Shown one piece after another: positions 1 through 7,646 of a stretch of DNA of 64,000 nt. Each line of letters starts with the position of its first letter. Positions within the stretch are counted from its first letter, which is position 1. A model generated the notes under the pieces. The model was not told the origin of the DNA and did no database searches. It was given only the letters and a program-made list of their open reading frames with translations. A program made the translations under genes and the position numbers. This DNA is from Planktothricoides raciborskii GIHE-MW2. GTDB lineage: Bacteria > Cyanobacteriota > Cyanobacteriia > Cyanobacteriales > Laspinemataceae. The stretch is taken from assembly GCF_040564635.1 (NCBI RefSeq), contig NZ_CP159837.1, forward strand, positions 2,173,001 to 2,237,000, in the 5' to 3' direction.

Positions 1-154
1 ACAGTTCTTCTGCATTGAGGACTAAATCCTCATCGGTCAAAGGGGGAACGTCAAAATTGATAACGCGCTTGAGTATTTCTGCTGCGATCGCCTGTTGTTC
101 TGTAGTCGGCAAATCATCAAAGTTTTTGAGAATTTCTTGAGCTAGGGTATTCAT
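1..154 (-). CDS. Small antitoxin-like protein, 3' end outside window
   Basis: The gene reads leftward from an ATG at 154-152 and runs off the left edge, so only about 51 residues are visible. The N-terminus (MNTLAQEILKNFDDLP) followed by an acidic stretch resembles the short acidic addiction-module proteins common in cyanobacteria, whose toxin partner usually follows directly. Any partner would lie outside this window. No catalytic motif is visible. The antitoxin role is inferred from general resemblance and from the neighbouring vapBC remains; it could equally be an unrelated small acidic protein. Confidence 0.5.
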   Translation of the reverse strand, partial: MNTLAQEILKNFDDLPTTEQQAIAAEILKRVINFDVPPLTDEDLVLNAEEL

Positions 155-240
155 AACAGTTCAGTCCGCTTCGTTACCCAAAATCAGGTTTTAAGGTCAA
201 TTCCAATTTTATCCTAAGTTTCAGGGAGAACCCCAGTTAC

Positions 241-545
241 TTAAATCTCCTCTAACCAGGTTTCGATCGCCGATATCAGATTAGGTTGATTCGGCGGAAA
301 GCCTTTTAACGGGGCTTCTAGGGGTGCGTCCGTGAGGAAGGCTACAGCGATTACCCCGGTCAGTTTTTGGCAAAAGGCGATCGCTTCTGGGGTGGGTTTG
401 GTAGGGGTGGAAATTCGCCCCCGAAGAGGATGGCACCGTGGGGGAGGAGGTGGGGCGCGTTTTAGGGTTTTGAGGTGGCGATCGCATTTCGGCGGGGTCT
501 TCCTCGGGACAAGTGATTTCCCAAATCAGGGGGACATTGAGTCAG
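241..545 (-). pseudogene. Frameshifted second copy of the C-terminal gene fragment at 1263-1715
   Basis: The minus strand ends in the same C-terminus as the gene at 1263-1715: a segment containing FLTDAPLEAPLKGFPPNQ, then AIETWLEEI and a TAA stop at 241-243. Similarity is close from about 241 to 398 and fades upstream. There the matching peptide (AILFGGEFPP, compare AILLTNCEHP) continues in a different frame, so at least one frameshift has occurred. No start codon or complete domain remains. This is a decayed partial duplicate, not a working gene. The parental family is not identified. Confidence 0.65.
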
Positions 546-608
546 AAAAATGTTAATATAAGTAAATCTGTACGACAATAAATCTGAACATAAAATCAAC
601 CACTAGCG

Positions 609-821
609 ATGAAAAAGTCCATCGAACTCAATGAAGAATTGGTGAAAGAAGGATTGCGCTTAACCAATATTCAGACAGAACAAGAATTAATTAACTTTGC
701 TTTATCCGAATTAGTCAAAAACCGCAAAAAACGAAATTTACTCGATTTGAGCGGACAGATTCAATTCTCAACAGATTACGACTATAAAGCCTTACGGTTA
801 AACCGAAATGTTTTTGATTGA
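609..821 (+). CDS. vapB: VapB-type antitoxin
   Basis: A 70-residue protein with the layout of VapB antitoxins that partner PIN-domain toxins: a short beta/helix DNA-binding N-terminus (MKKSIELNEELVKEGLRL) and a basic then acidic tail that would wrap the toxin. It overlaps the following vapC start by 14 bases (ATG at 808), the translational coupling usual for VapBC pairs. The gene is intact. The known role of the family is to neutralise the VapC ribonuclease and repress its own operon. Because vapC next door carries a nonsense codon, this antitoxin may now be without a live partner. Confidence 0.8.
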   Translation: MKKSIELNEELVKEGLRLTNIQTEQELINFALSELVKNRKKRNLLDLSGQIQFSTDYDYKALRLNRNVFD

Positions 822-1215
822 TACATCAGTTTGGATTGCTGTTTTCCGAGACAAGACGGGTACGGTTCGTCAATCTTTATCAGAAATTATTAAGGATCAA
901 CCCATTTTGTTGAGCCGATCTACTCAAATGGAACTGTTGCAAGGTTGCCGAGATGAACGTGAGTGGAGGTTATTAGAAACCTATCTGCAAGACCAAGACT
1001 ATATCGAATCCACTCCTCATACTTGGGTCGCGGCTGCCCGAATTTATTACGATTTACAACGACAGGGATTAACGGTTAGAAGTAGTATTGATTGTTGTAT
1101 TGCTCAACTGGCGATCGCACATTAGTTGATCTTAATTCATAATGACCGTGATTTTGAGACAATTGCAACCGTAACCAGCCTTAATAGGTTACGCTTTCGA
1201 CCTGACAATAATTAA
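808..1215 (+). pseudogene. vapC: VapC PIN-domain toxin interrupted by an in-frame amber codon
   Basis: The reading frame starts MFLIDTSVW, the N-terminal strand of PIN-domain ribonucleases with the first catalytic Asp at residue 5. Further acidic residues follow at Glu42 (MELLQG) and Asp94 (SIDCCIA). A TAG at 1123-1125 stops translation after 105 residues. The same frame then continues without interruption as LILIHNDRDFETIA to a TAA at 1213-1215; HNDRDF is the last conserved acidic motif of VapC proteins. The intact ancestor would have had about 135 residues, normal for VapC. The truncated product lacks the last metal-binding Asp and should be inactive. A CAG-to-TAG change is the simplest explanation. 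Confidence 0.85.
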
Positions 1216-1262
1216 TTATCAAGTCTCCTCTAACCCTATTCTAACCTAAAAAATGCCAGTCC

Positions 1263-1715
1263 TCAAATCTCCTCTAACCAGGTTTCAATGGCAGATAAAA
1301 GATTAGATTGATTCGGCGGAAAGCCTTTTAACGGGGCTTCTAGGGGTGCGTCCGTGAGGAAGGCTACGGCTACGGTGTCGGTCAGTTTACGGCAAAAGGC
1401 GATGAGTTCTGGGGTGGGATGTTCGCAGTTGGTCAGCAGGATGGCTAGTTTGGGTGGGCTGAGGGTGAATTTCAGTTCGTCTAGTTCACCGCAGAGGTCA
1501 GCAGGGGTGCTGGGTTTGGGATAGGGTTGATTGGGCAGGGCTTGTTTCCAAATCAGTCTGCACAGGGTTTTGGCGATTTCACTGGGGGCGGTTTCGTCCG
1601 CGAGAGGGTGGGCGTTGAGGCAATAAATGGGCAGGTGTTGCAGGGATTCGCAGGTGAGCGTTTTTGCTATATATAGTCTGTAGATATAAAAGTCGCATCT
1701 GGGTAAAGTAACCAT
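1263..1715 (-). CDS. Uncharacterised protein, probable C-terminal remnant of a longer gene
   Basis: A 150-residue frame beginning MVTLPRCDFYIYRLYIAK and ending AIETWLEEI. I do not recognise a catalytic motif. The alternating hydrophobic segments (KLAILLTNCEH, VAVAFLTDAP) look like strands of an alpha/beta fold, as in the inactive-STAND or effector-associated modules of cyanobacterial conflict proteins, but that assignment is only a suggestion. The N-terminus has no obvious ribosome binding site and the frame begins next to the restriction-modification cassette. A 5' truncation by arrival of that cassette is therefore plausible. A frameshifted second copy of its 3' end lies at 241-545. Confidence 0.45.
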   Translation of the reverse strand: MVTLPRCDFYIYRLYIAKTLTCESLQHLPIYCLNAHPLADETAPSEIAKTLCRLIWKQALPNQPYPKPSTPADLCGELDELKFTLSPPKLAILLTNCEHPTPELIAFCRKLTDTVAVAFLTDAPLEAPLKGFPPNQSNLLSAIETWLEEI

Positions 1716-1753
1716 AAAAGAAACAGCTAAATATAAAATTTCAGCTATCTTGG

Positions 1754-1987
1754 ATGGCCAAGCAATTTTCTGGACTTAATCAACTTGTTGCATCAAATTT
1801 AAAAAGGCTAAGAAAAAAATTGGGAATCTCCCAAGAAGATTTCGCGGAAAAATGTGGTTTGCATCGAACTTATATTGGTGCGATCGAAAGAAGTGAACGC
1901 AATATTACTTTACAGACTCTGGATAAAATTGCCGAAAGTTTAGGTGTTTCCCCACAGGATTTACTCAAAGATAACTCAGATGTTTAA
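1754..1987 (+). CDS. Restriction-modification controller protein (XRE-type HTH)
   Basis: A 77-residue helix-turn-helix protein of the lambda-repressor/XRE fold: residues 11-70 read as four to five helices with the signature SQEDFAEKCGLHRTYIGAIE. Size and sequence match the C proteins of type II restriction-modification systems. These bind palindromic C-boxes and delay nuclease expression until the methylase has protected the host. Its last codons overlap the start of the nuclease gene by 8 bases, so the two are almost surely co-transcribed and translationally coupled. The upstream 1660-1750 segment contains AGTC-rich half-sites that could be the C-boxes, but I could not define them firmly. 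Confidence 0.85.
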   Translation: MAKQFSGLNQLVASNLKRLRKKLGISQEDFAEKCGLHRTYIGAIERSERNITLQTLDKIAESLGVSPQDLLKDNSDV

Positions 1988-2873
1988 TAAATTTAGAAAT
2001 TCACAATACTCTATTTACAAGAGAGCCAGAAAATACTTTATACAAAACTATAATCAACTGATCGATATTGAGAAGTTTGTATCGATAAAATTTTATGAAA
2101 TAGTTAACAATAATCTTCAACAGATAGTCAGTGATTTCAATGAGGCCAGCAATCTTTATCCGTTTTGGCAAAACTATCCACCGGACGACAGAGGTAGATC
2201 CCCCATAGGCGATCAGTATCCCTGGATAGAAGTTGGTGAACACACTATTGGATACAAATTACCAAGACTTTTAGAACCTTATTTTCGTATTCGAGATATT
2301 GGTTTACCTAGTGGTTCTGATCTGAGGCTAGTTCTTACGCATTCAGAAATTAATAAACTTACAAATAGTTTTACAGATACTTGTTGGTTATTTCTGGATA
2401 TTAAGTCGGTTGGACCTAGAGACGATCAAAACCATGCTGTAATGTCACCAAATCAGATTTCCGGCAGTGGTAGATGGGATTCTGCGGATAGTGGTGTTGT
2501 TAATGATGTGATAGTTGCAAAGGGTAAACGAAAAAGTCAAGCTTTTTATTGTAGCATTCCTCCAATTTATATTCTCAGCGATGGAACGATGATCCCAGTT
2601 ATCATACTGATCGTCAAACCTGTATACAGAATGTTATCCCTTGAAGAAAATTCAAAAGATGGAGGACAACCACTGGGGAGAATTAGCTTGGCAACAGTTC
2701 CCAATGGACTCCTCTTGCAAGAAAATCCCAACTATTTACAGCAATATCCTAATTTGTTCTTCCCAGGGAAAGATGATCGAAGCACAAATTATCTAAAAAA
2801 GCGTTGTAGAATTAGTTTTGACGTTTTAAAATCTATAGACAATTGGAGATTTAAAGAAATTGTTTTACCCTAA
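1980..2873 (+). CDS. Type II restriction endonuclease, BglI family (GCCNNNNNGGC expected)
   Basis: From the ATG at 1980 the protein has 297 residues, matching the roughly 299 of R.BglI. Blocks closely resembling BglI run throughout: NEASNLYPFWQNYPP, GDQYPWIEVGE, LDIKSVGPRD, SPNQISGSG, ISLATVPNGL and FPGKDDR. The BglI catalytic triad (Asp116, Asp142, Lys144) aligns with Asp114, Asp140 and Lys142 here with identical spacing. A frame opening upstream at 1944 exists, but it lies inside the controller gene, and the 1980 ATG overlapping the controller stop gives the family length. The gene is intact. Specificity for GCCNNNNNGGC is inferred from the family, not shown. The 3' end overlaps the convergent methylase gene by 4 bases. 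Confidence 0.9.
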   Translation: MFNKFRNSQYSIYKRARKYFIQNYNQLIDIEKFVSIKFYEIVNNNLQQIVSDFNEASNLYPFWQNYPPDDRGRSPIGDQYPWIEVGEHTIGYKLPRLLEPYFRIRDIGLPSGSDLRLVLTHSEINKLTNSFTDTCWLFLDIKSVGPRDDQNHAVMSPNQISGSGRWDSADSGVVNDVIVAKGKRKSQAFYCSIPPIYILSDGTMIPVIILIVKPVYRMLSLEENSKDGGQPLGRISLATVPNGLLLQENPNYLQQYPNLFFPGKDDRSTNYLKKRCRISFDVLKSIDNWRFKEIVLP

Positions 2874-3838
2874 GCAAGATTTAGCTGTAGCTGCACAGGT
2901 TTTAGCGTTTTTATGCGATCTTCCGCTAACTTAACATACGCAGATTCTTTTTCTATGCCTATGTATAAACGATTCGTTTTAATGGCAGCTACAGCAGTGG
3001 TGCCACTCCCCATAAATGGATCGATTACCAAATCACCTTCTGAACTGAACAAGCGAATTATGCGTGTGGCTAATTCCTCTGGAAATTTTGCTTCATGATC
3101 GTCATTGTTTCTAACACTATTGATGTGCCAAACTCCCCTTGACCCCCAATCTTTCCACTCTTGTTCAGAAAGCTTTCTTCTATCAATCACATACTCACCT
3201 GGTTTCCAATATATATATATATCTTCATACTCACTGACTGCCTTTAGTGTGTTGTTTGTCCACTGACTATTTGCCCATGCGGGATCTTTTAACCAAACTC
3301 GTTTGTCATACAAATAAATTCCTACATCTTGAGCATACTTTTCCAGGTAATGACCTACTAGCTTCACTCTCGTCTGAGTCTGGTGTTTGCCACCGCGAAT
3401 ATTGTTTCCGTTTAATCTTCTGTCAATGGTTTGTTCACTACAGCCTAGCAAGTTTGCTAACTGATAACGATTATAATTAGGATATTTGTTGATAGCTTCT
3501 ATTACCATATCTCTTGTTACTTGGCATTTTTGTCTAGAAATATTTAGGGCTTGTATTTTAGGCATATTTTCATCTTTAAAACATAAAATATCTGCAATAT
3601 TTATCACCATAAAACCTCCTGGTTTTAAAATTAAATGATGGTTATATATGACTTTTTTTAGCATAATTTGCCAAGATTCAAATGTTTCATTTTTTTCATA
3701 TTTTTTGCCCACAAAGTATGGAGGAGACCATAAACTAAGAGCGACACTATCAGGCTCAATTTCAAGCATTTTCTGCTCCGATCTCCCGTAATAAATTGCA
3801 TTGGGTGTTAGATATTGCATATTTTTATGTCCCGTCAT
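2870..3838 (-). CDS. Cognate DNA methyltransferase of the BglI-type system (probable N4-cytosine)
   Basis: A 322-residue methylase with motif IV (SPPY, residues 38-41) near the N-terminus and motif I (DPFMGSGTT, residues 273-281) near the C-terminus. This is the beta-class order, and SPPY is typical of N4-cytosine methylases. Between them, about residues 123-144 look like a small helix-turn-helix (YQLANLLGCSEQTIDRRL), probably part of target recognition. It is convergent with the nuclease gene, with overlapping stops. Its role would be to protect the host from the adjacent BglI-like nuclease. An alternative start at the second Met (codon at 3820) would shorten it by six residues. Confidence 0.85.
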   Translation of the reverse strand: MTGHKNMQYLTPNAIYYGRSEQKMLEIEPDSVALSLWSPPYFVGKKYEKNETFESWQIMLKKVIYNHHLILKPGGFMVINIADILCFKDENMPKIQALNISRQKCQVTRDMVIEAINKYPNYNRYQLANLLGCSEQTIDRRLNGNNIRGGKHQTQTRVKLVGHYLEKYAQDVGIYLYDKRVWLKDPAWANSQWTNNTLKAVSEYEDIYIYWKPGEYVIDRRKLSEQEWKDWGSRGVWHINSVRNNDDHEAKFPEELATRIIRLFSSEGDLVIDPFMGSGTTAVAAIKTNRLYIGIEKESAYVKLAEDRIKTLKPVQLQLNLA

Positions 3839-4158
3839 CGCTTAAATGCTATAGAAAATCATTATTGTTGTCAAGTTTTTTGTTCGGGTGTGAGTCCGGT
3901 CATATCAATAGTTTAAGTCATTTTTAGCTGGGGGCTAGGGTTTGCCGGTATTTTAGCTGAGTCAGAAACCGGGTTTCTTTTCAAATCTCTGCAAGGCAAT
4001 CAAAAGAGCCGCATAAACCCCGTTTTTTGGCGGTAACTAAGAAACCGGGTTTTTTAATTTAAGTTTGGGTTAGTAGCAAAAATTATCGCCGTAACCCGGT
4101 TTCTGGTCGGGGAATCGGATATATTACTTAAAATACTTGGTATTCCCATCGATCGCAT
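3839..4158. repeat. Gene-free stretch with CCCGGTTTC palindromic repeats
   Basis: No coding sequence is visible. Several copies of the near-palindrome GAAACCGGGTTTCT and its halves occur at about 3967-3982, 4040-4057 and 4095-4110. The same motif family recurs in at least six other intergenic places in the window (about 15.7, 28.05, 34.4, 40.1, 57.9 and 58.0 kb). Confidence 0.7.
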
Positions 4159-4283
4159 CTAAGTAGGTGAACATAATTAATTGCACTTTTCGTTCCCCAC
4201 CGATAGACTGTGGATTCCCGCATTCGCGGGAATGACAGTTTTTCTTCTCATGGGGTCTACGGTGCATTTATTTCTGCTCGTAA
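4159..4283 (+). mobile_element. MITE-like element, copy 1
   Basis: This stretch of about 125 bases is nearly identical to the reverse complement of 22321-22450. It begins AAGTAGGTGAACATAATTAA and carries a central hairpin GATTCCCGCATTCGCGGGAATG. The second copy shows terminal inverted repeats TTAAGTAGGTG/CACCTACTTAA; in this copy the right terminus has decayed. No transposase is encoded. The element supplies a spurious upstream ATG (4181) in frame with the next gene. Confidence 0.7.
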
Positions 4284-4321
4284 ACTTATCACAGTCATCT
4301 ATCACACCCATTCATTGCCCT

Positions 4322-7279
4322 ATGGTTGCCCCAAATTCCTCACCCCTACCTCGTCCTCTGGGTTTAGCGGTTGCCGGGGGACTGTTGCCCCCAGAAACCC
4401 CAATTCTCGATTATGCTACTGCCGAATTACGTCATCCAGCAGATATCGTCTATTTTGGTTATCTGCTGAATTCCTTAAATTCTGCCGCAAAACGCCAAAA
4501 AGCTTTGGTCAATGCGTGGCAATTAACCCAGGATATTTTAATTGTTGCCGCTGAAGTCATGTTAAAAGAACGCGGGGAAAAATATCTGGCTTACGGTGGG
4601 GAAAAACCCCGCGAACTTAACCCAAATTATCATTACTATCAGCCCGTAGAACTGAAACATTATATTGAACAAACCCTAGGGGTTGAAGCCACTCCTTTAT
4701 CCCTAGGAGTTTATGCGGTATTTAGAAATAGCGATCGCCGAGAAATATTCTCCCAGTCTGTTTGGCGATCGCCTCTCACTCCTCCCAAAATAAAACCGGG
4801 AATTTCCGGCTTTAAAGACCATGCAGAAATACTCCAACCCTTAATTGATTTTTACTTAAACCGGGGACGATTACCCCTCAGCCAAGAATTGCCCACAGAA
4901 CCAGCCTTAATTAATCAATTTGGCAGTATAACCGATGCTTTTGCCGCTATTTTAGCCGCCACCGATGCCTCGGACTGGCAAAAAATTACCAGCCAACGCA
5001 GCCAAGACTTATTAATTTATCTGGCCAGCGACTTTCTCATCAAAGAAAAAGCCGATGAAAAAGCCGATAATCTGCCGATTAAACTGGTGGCAAAACTCAC
5101 CAATTACCCCAGATTAATCGCTAATGATATTATTACATTTTTTCTCGACTTTGACAAGGCCATAGCGGAAATTAATCAACTGATTCACGATTTAAAAGAA
5201 CCGCGATCGCTTATCAATGCTTGCCAAACCAGTGGATTAGGCAAAATAGGCAAAAAATTACCCACTGCCTTATATATTCATACTACCGCCCTGCATCAAC
5301 TTAACCCGATTTTGCGACTTTATGAAGCCCAAGTGCGGCGGCAAATTGGCCAAATTGATGGGGCAACTTTAATCAAATTTAACTTAGATGAACCGAAAAT
5401 ATCTTACTTATTTTATCCCGACTTTGACACCGACCCGCATCCGCCCTTAAAAGCAAGCTTGCAAGTAAATTTACCGGATTTTGCTCTAACTTATTTAGAT
5501 TATCAAGCCATTGAAAACCCGCCCATTTTGCATCGAAAAGAAACCTTTGTCACTCCAGAATATCCTCTTTATCGAGTATTTGCCCAACTCACCAAACAAG
5601 AAGAAAGATTAGGATTACTTAGTAGTCCCAAAATTGGCACCCAAAAAGGTTGGCAGCGGTGTTTACAAACTTATGGGGTGAAAATATCCGGTCATCAGGT
5701 AATACATTGCCCGGAAATAAAAGATACTTTACCCAGTATTATTCCCAAAATTGAACGGCATCGAGCGGCTATTGTGCGCCGTGACTTTTCTCGACCGATG
5801 CGATTAGCATTAGACGCGGGAATATTCACCCCAAAAACCACATTTTTTGATTATGGTTGTGGTTATGGTGGGGATATTGAACGCATCCAAGCGCAAGGCT
5901 ATTTTAGTCAGGGTTGGGATCCGTATTATCGCCCCGATAATGCTTTTATTTCAGCGGATGTAGTAAACTTAGGTTATGTAATTAATGTGATTGAAGACCC
6001 CGCAGAACGGAGAGAAGCTTTAATCAATGCGTGGCAGTTGACCCAAAAGGTTTTAATTGTTTCTTCTTTGGTCTTAATTGACGATCGCGAACGGGGTCAG
6101 GTGGTCTATGGAGATGGGGTGATTACTCGTCGGAATACTTTCCAAAAATATTATGAGCAAGAAGAGTTAAAATTTTATATTGAACAAGTGCTAAATGCGG
6201 AAGCAATTCCCGCAGCTTTGGGGATTTATTTTGTGTTTCGTGACCCAGAAATGGCGCAACGAATTCGCGCTTATCGGTTTCGCAGTCGCACCACTACTCC
6301 GCGAATTTCTGCCTATTTGCGAAAGTTTGCGGACTATCAAGAAATGTTGCAACCTTTGATGGCTTTTGTGAGCGATCGCGGTAGGTTGCCAGTCAAAGGA
6401 GAGTTGCCAGAAGAAGCAGAAATTCTGGGAGTTTTTGGCACCCTACGGCGGGCATTTCAAATCATTATTCAAGCGACCAATTCAGCGGAATGGGATGCGA
6501 TCGCGGAAAAACGCCGCAAAGATTTATTAACCTATTTAGCGGTAAGTAATTTTGGCAAAACCCAGAAATTTAATCAGTTTAATCCAGAAATTCAGGATGA
6601 TATTAAATACTTCTTCGTATCTTATGCCAATGCTAAGGCGATCGCCGAACATATCATCTATAGTTTAAATGATATCAACCTAGTGCGTCAATGTTGCCAA
6701 AATAGTCAACTTGGCTATATTTCGGGCAATGGTTTTTATGTTCATATTAGTGCGATCGAGCAGTTAGAACCATTGCTGAGAATTTATGAAGGATTAGTCA
6801 GTCGGGTAATTGGTCGCATGGATGAAGCAACGGTGGTTAAATTTCATCTACATAGTTCCAAAATATCCTACTTATTTTATCCAGACTTTGACGAAAATCC
6901 TCATCCTATTTTACACCGACGGATGAAAATTAATTTAAAAAATTTAGAAGTGACTCACTATGATTATGAACATTTACCAAACCCTCTGATTCTAACGCGG
7001 AAAGATCGGTTAGTTTCCGCTGATTATCCCCTGTATGAGAAATTTAGATCCCTAACTCAACAAGAGGAAAACCGGGGACTGTTAGAGAATTCTGATCTAA
7101 TGTATAAACGCCAACATTGGCAGAATATTCTGGAAAAAAATTGTGCGGAAATTCGCAAACATCGGGTATATTGGCGTCAAGATGCTGACCCGTATCAGGT
7201 GAAACTTTTAAAATCTCAGCAAAAAGCAAGGCAGCGAAAAAATCAGTCAATGAAATCAATAGAAAATAAAATTGACTGA
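4322..7279 (+). CDS. DNA phosphorothioation-associated putative methyltransferase, tandem-duplicated fusion
   Basis: From the ATG at 4322 the protein has 985 residues. An earlier in-frame ATG at 4181 lies inside a MITE-like repeat and is not credible. The sequence is two homologous halves. The second (from about residue 480) is complete: a leader ending RPMRLALDAG, a SAM-binding motif FDYGCGYGGD near residue 509, NLGYVINVIEDPAERR, then a long C-terminal part with YLFYPDFDENPHP. The first half repeats the same order (NAWQLTQDILIV, YLFYPDFDTDPHP) but has lost the glycine-rich SAM segment, so it should not bind SAM. The family (TIGR04096-like) is known from genomes with dnd/dpt phosphorothioation genes; none are present in this window. 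The substrate is unknown. Confidence 0.78.
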   Translation: MVAPNSSPLPRPLGLAVAGGLLPPETPILDYATAELRHPADIVYFGYLLNSLNSAAKRQKALVNAWQLTQDILIVAAEVMLKERGEKYLAYGGEKPRELNPNYHYYQPVELKHYIEQTLGVEATPLSLGVYAVFRNSDRREIFSQSVWRSPLTPPKIKPGISGFKDHAEILQPLIDFYLNRGRLPLSQELPTEPALINQFGSITDAFAAILAATDASDWQKITSQRSQDLLIYLASDFLIKEKADEKADNLPIKLVAKLTNYPRLIANDIITFFLDFDKAIAEINQLIHDLKEPRSLINACQTSGLGKIGKKLPTALYIHTTALHQLNPILRLYEAQVRRQIGQIDGATLIKFNLDEPKISYLFYPDFDTDPHPPLKASLQVNLPDFALTYLDYQAIENPPILHRKETFVTPEYPLYRVFAQLTKQEERLGLLSSPKIGTQKGWQRCLQTYGVKISGHQVIHCPEIKDTLPSIIPKIERHRAAIVRRDFSRPMRLALDAGIFTPKTTFFDYGCGYGGDIERIQAQGYFSQGWDPYYRPDNAFISADVVNLGYVINVIEDPAERREALINAWQLTQKVLIVSSLVLIDDRERGQVVYGDGVITRRNTFQKYYEQEELKFYIEQVLNAEAIPAALGIYFVFRDPEMAQRIRAYRFRSRTTTPRISAYLRKFADYQEMLQPLMAFVSDRGRLPVKGELPEEAEILGVFGTLRRAFQIIIQATNSAEWDAIAEKRRKDLLTYLAVSNFGKTQKFNQFNPEIQDDIKYFFVSYANAKAIAEHIIYSLNDINLVRQCCQNSQLGYISGNGFYVHISAIEQLEPLLRIYEGLVSRVIGRMDEATVVKFHLHSSKISYLFYPDFDENPHPILHRRMKINLKNLEVTHYDYEHLPNPLILTRKDRLVSADYPLYEKFRSLTQQEENRGLLENSDLMYKRQHWQNILEKNCAEIRKHRVYWRQDADPYQVKLLKSQQKARQRKNQSMKSIENKID

Positions 7280-7604
7280 GGGCGAAGCATTGGCGTATAT
7301 ATATTGTGGTTTCAAGCTTCAGATATCGGCGCCAATGCTTCGCCCCTACAATTTTGCTGGGTAAGGGCGAAGCATTGGCGTATATATATTGTGGTTTCAA
7401 GCTTCAGATATCGGCGCCAATGCTTCGCCCCTACAATTTTGCTGGGTAAGGGCGAAGCATTGGCGTATATATATTGTGGTTTCAAGCTTCAGATATCGGC
7501 GCCAATGCTTCGCCCCTACAATTTTGCTGGGTAAGGGCGAAGCATTGGCGTATATATATTGTGGTTTCAAGCTTCAGATATCGGCGCCAATGCTTCGCCC
7601 CTAC
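7280..7604. repeat. 85-bp tandem repeat, four copies, each a long inverted repeat
   Basis: Units start at 7280, 7365, 7450 and 7535 (exact 85-base period); the last is cut short. Each unit holds arms GGGCGAAGCATTGGCG and CGCCAATGCTTCGCCC around a loop of about 35 bases containing TATATATATTGTGG. The units are almost identical, indicating recent expansion. Since 85 is not a multiple of three, overlapping open frames read through the array but are not genes. Confidence 0.95.
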
Positions 7605-7646
7605 AAGCTGTTTACTGATTTGAACAAATTGTTATTTTATATAACA

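Noticed and set aside
281..556. Open frames on both strands in the first 0.6 kb
   Set aside because: Their frames do not match the homologous peptide of 1263-1715; the region is better explained as a frameshifted relic.
4181..4321. N-terminal extension of the phosphorothioation-associated methyltransferase
   Set aside because: It is encoded by the MITE-like element (WIPAFAGMT is translated hairpin sequence); the ATG at 4322 fits better.
7280..7604. CRISPR array
   Set aside because: The 85-base units are identical throughout with no unique spacers, and no cas genes are present.
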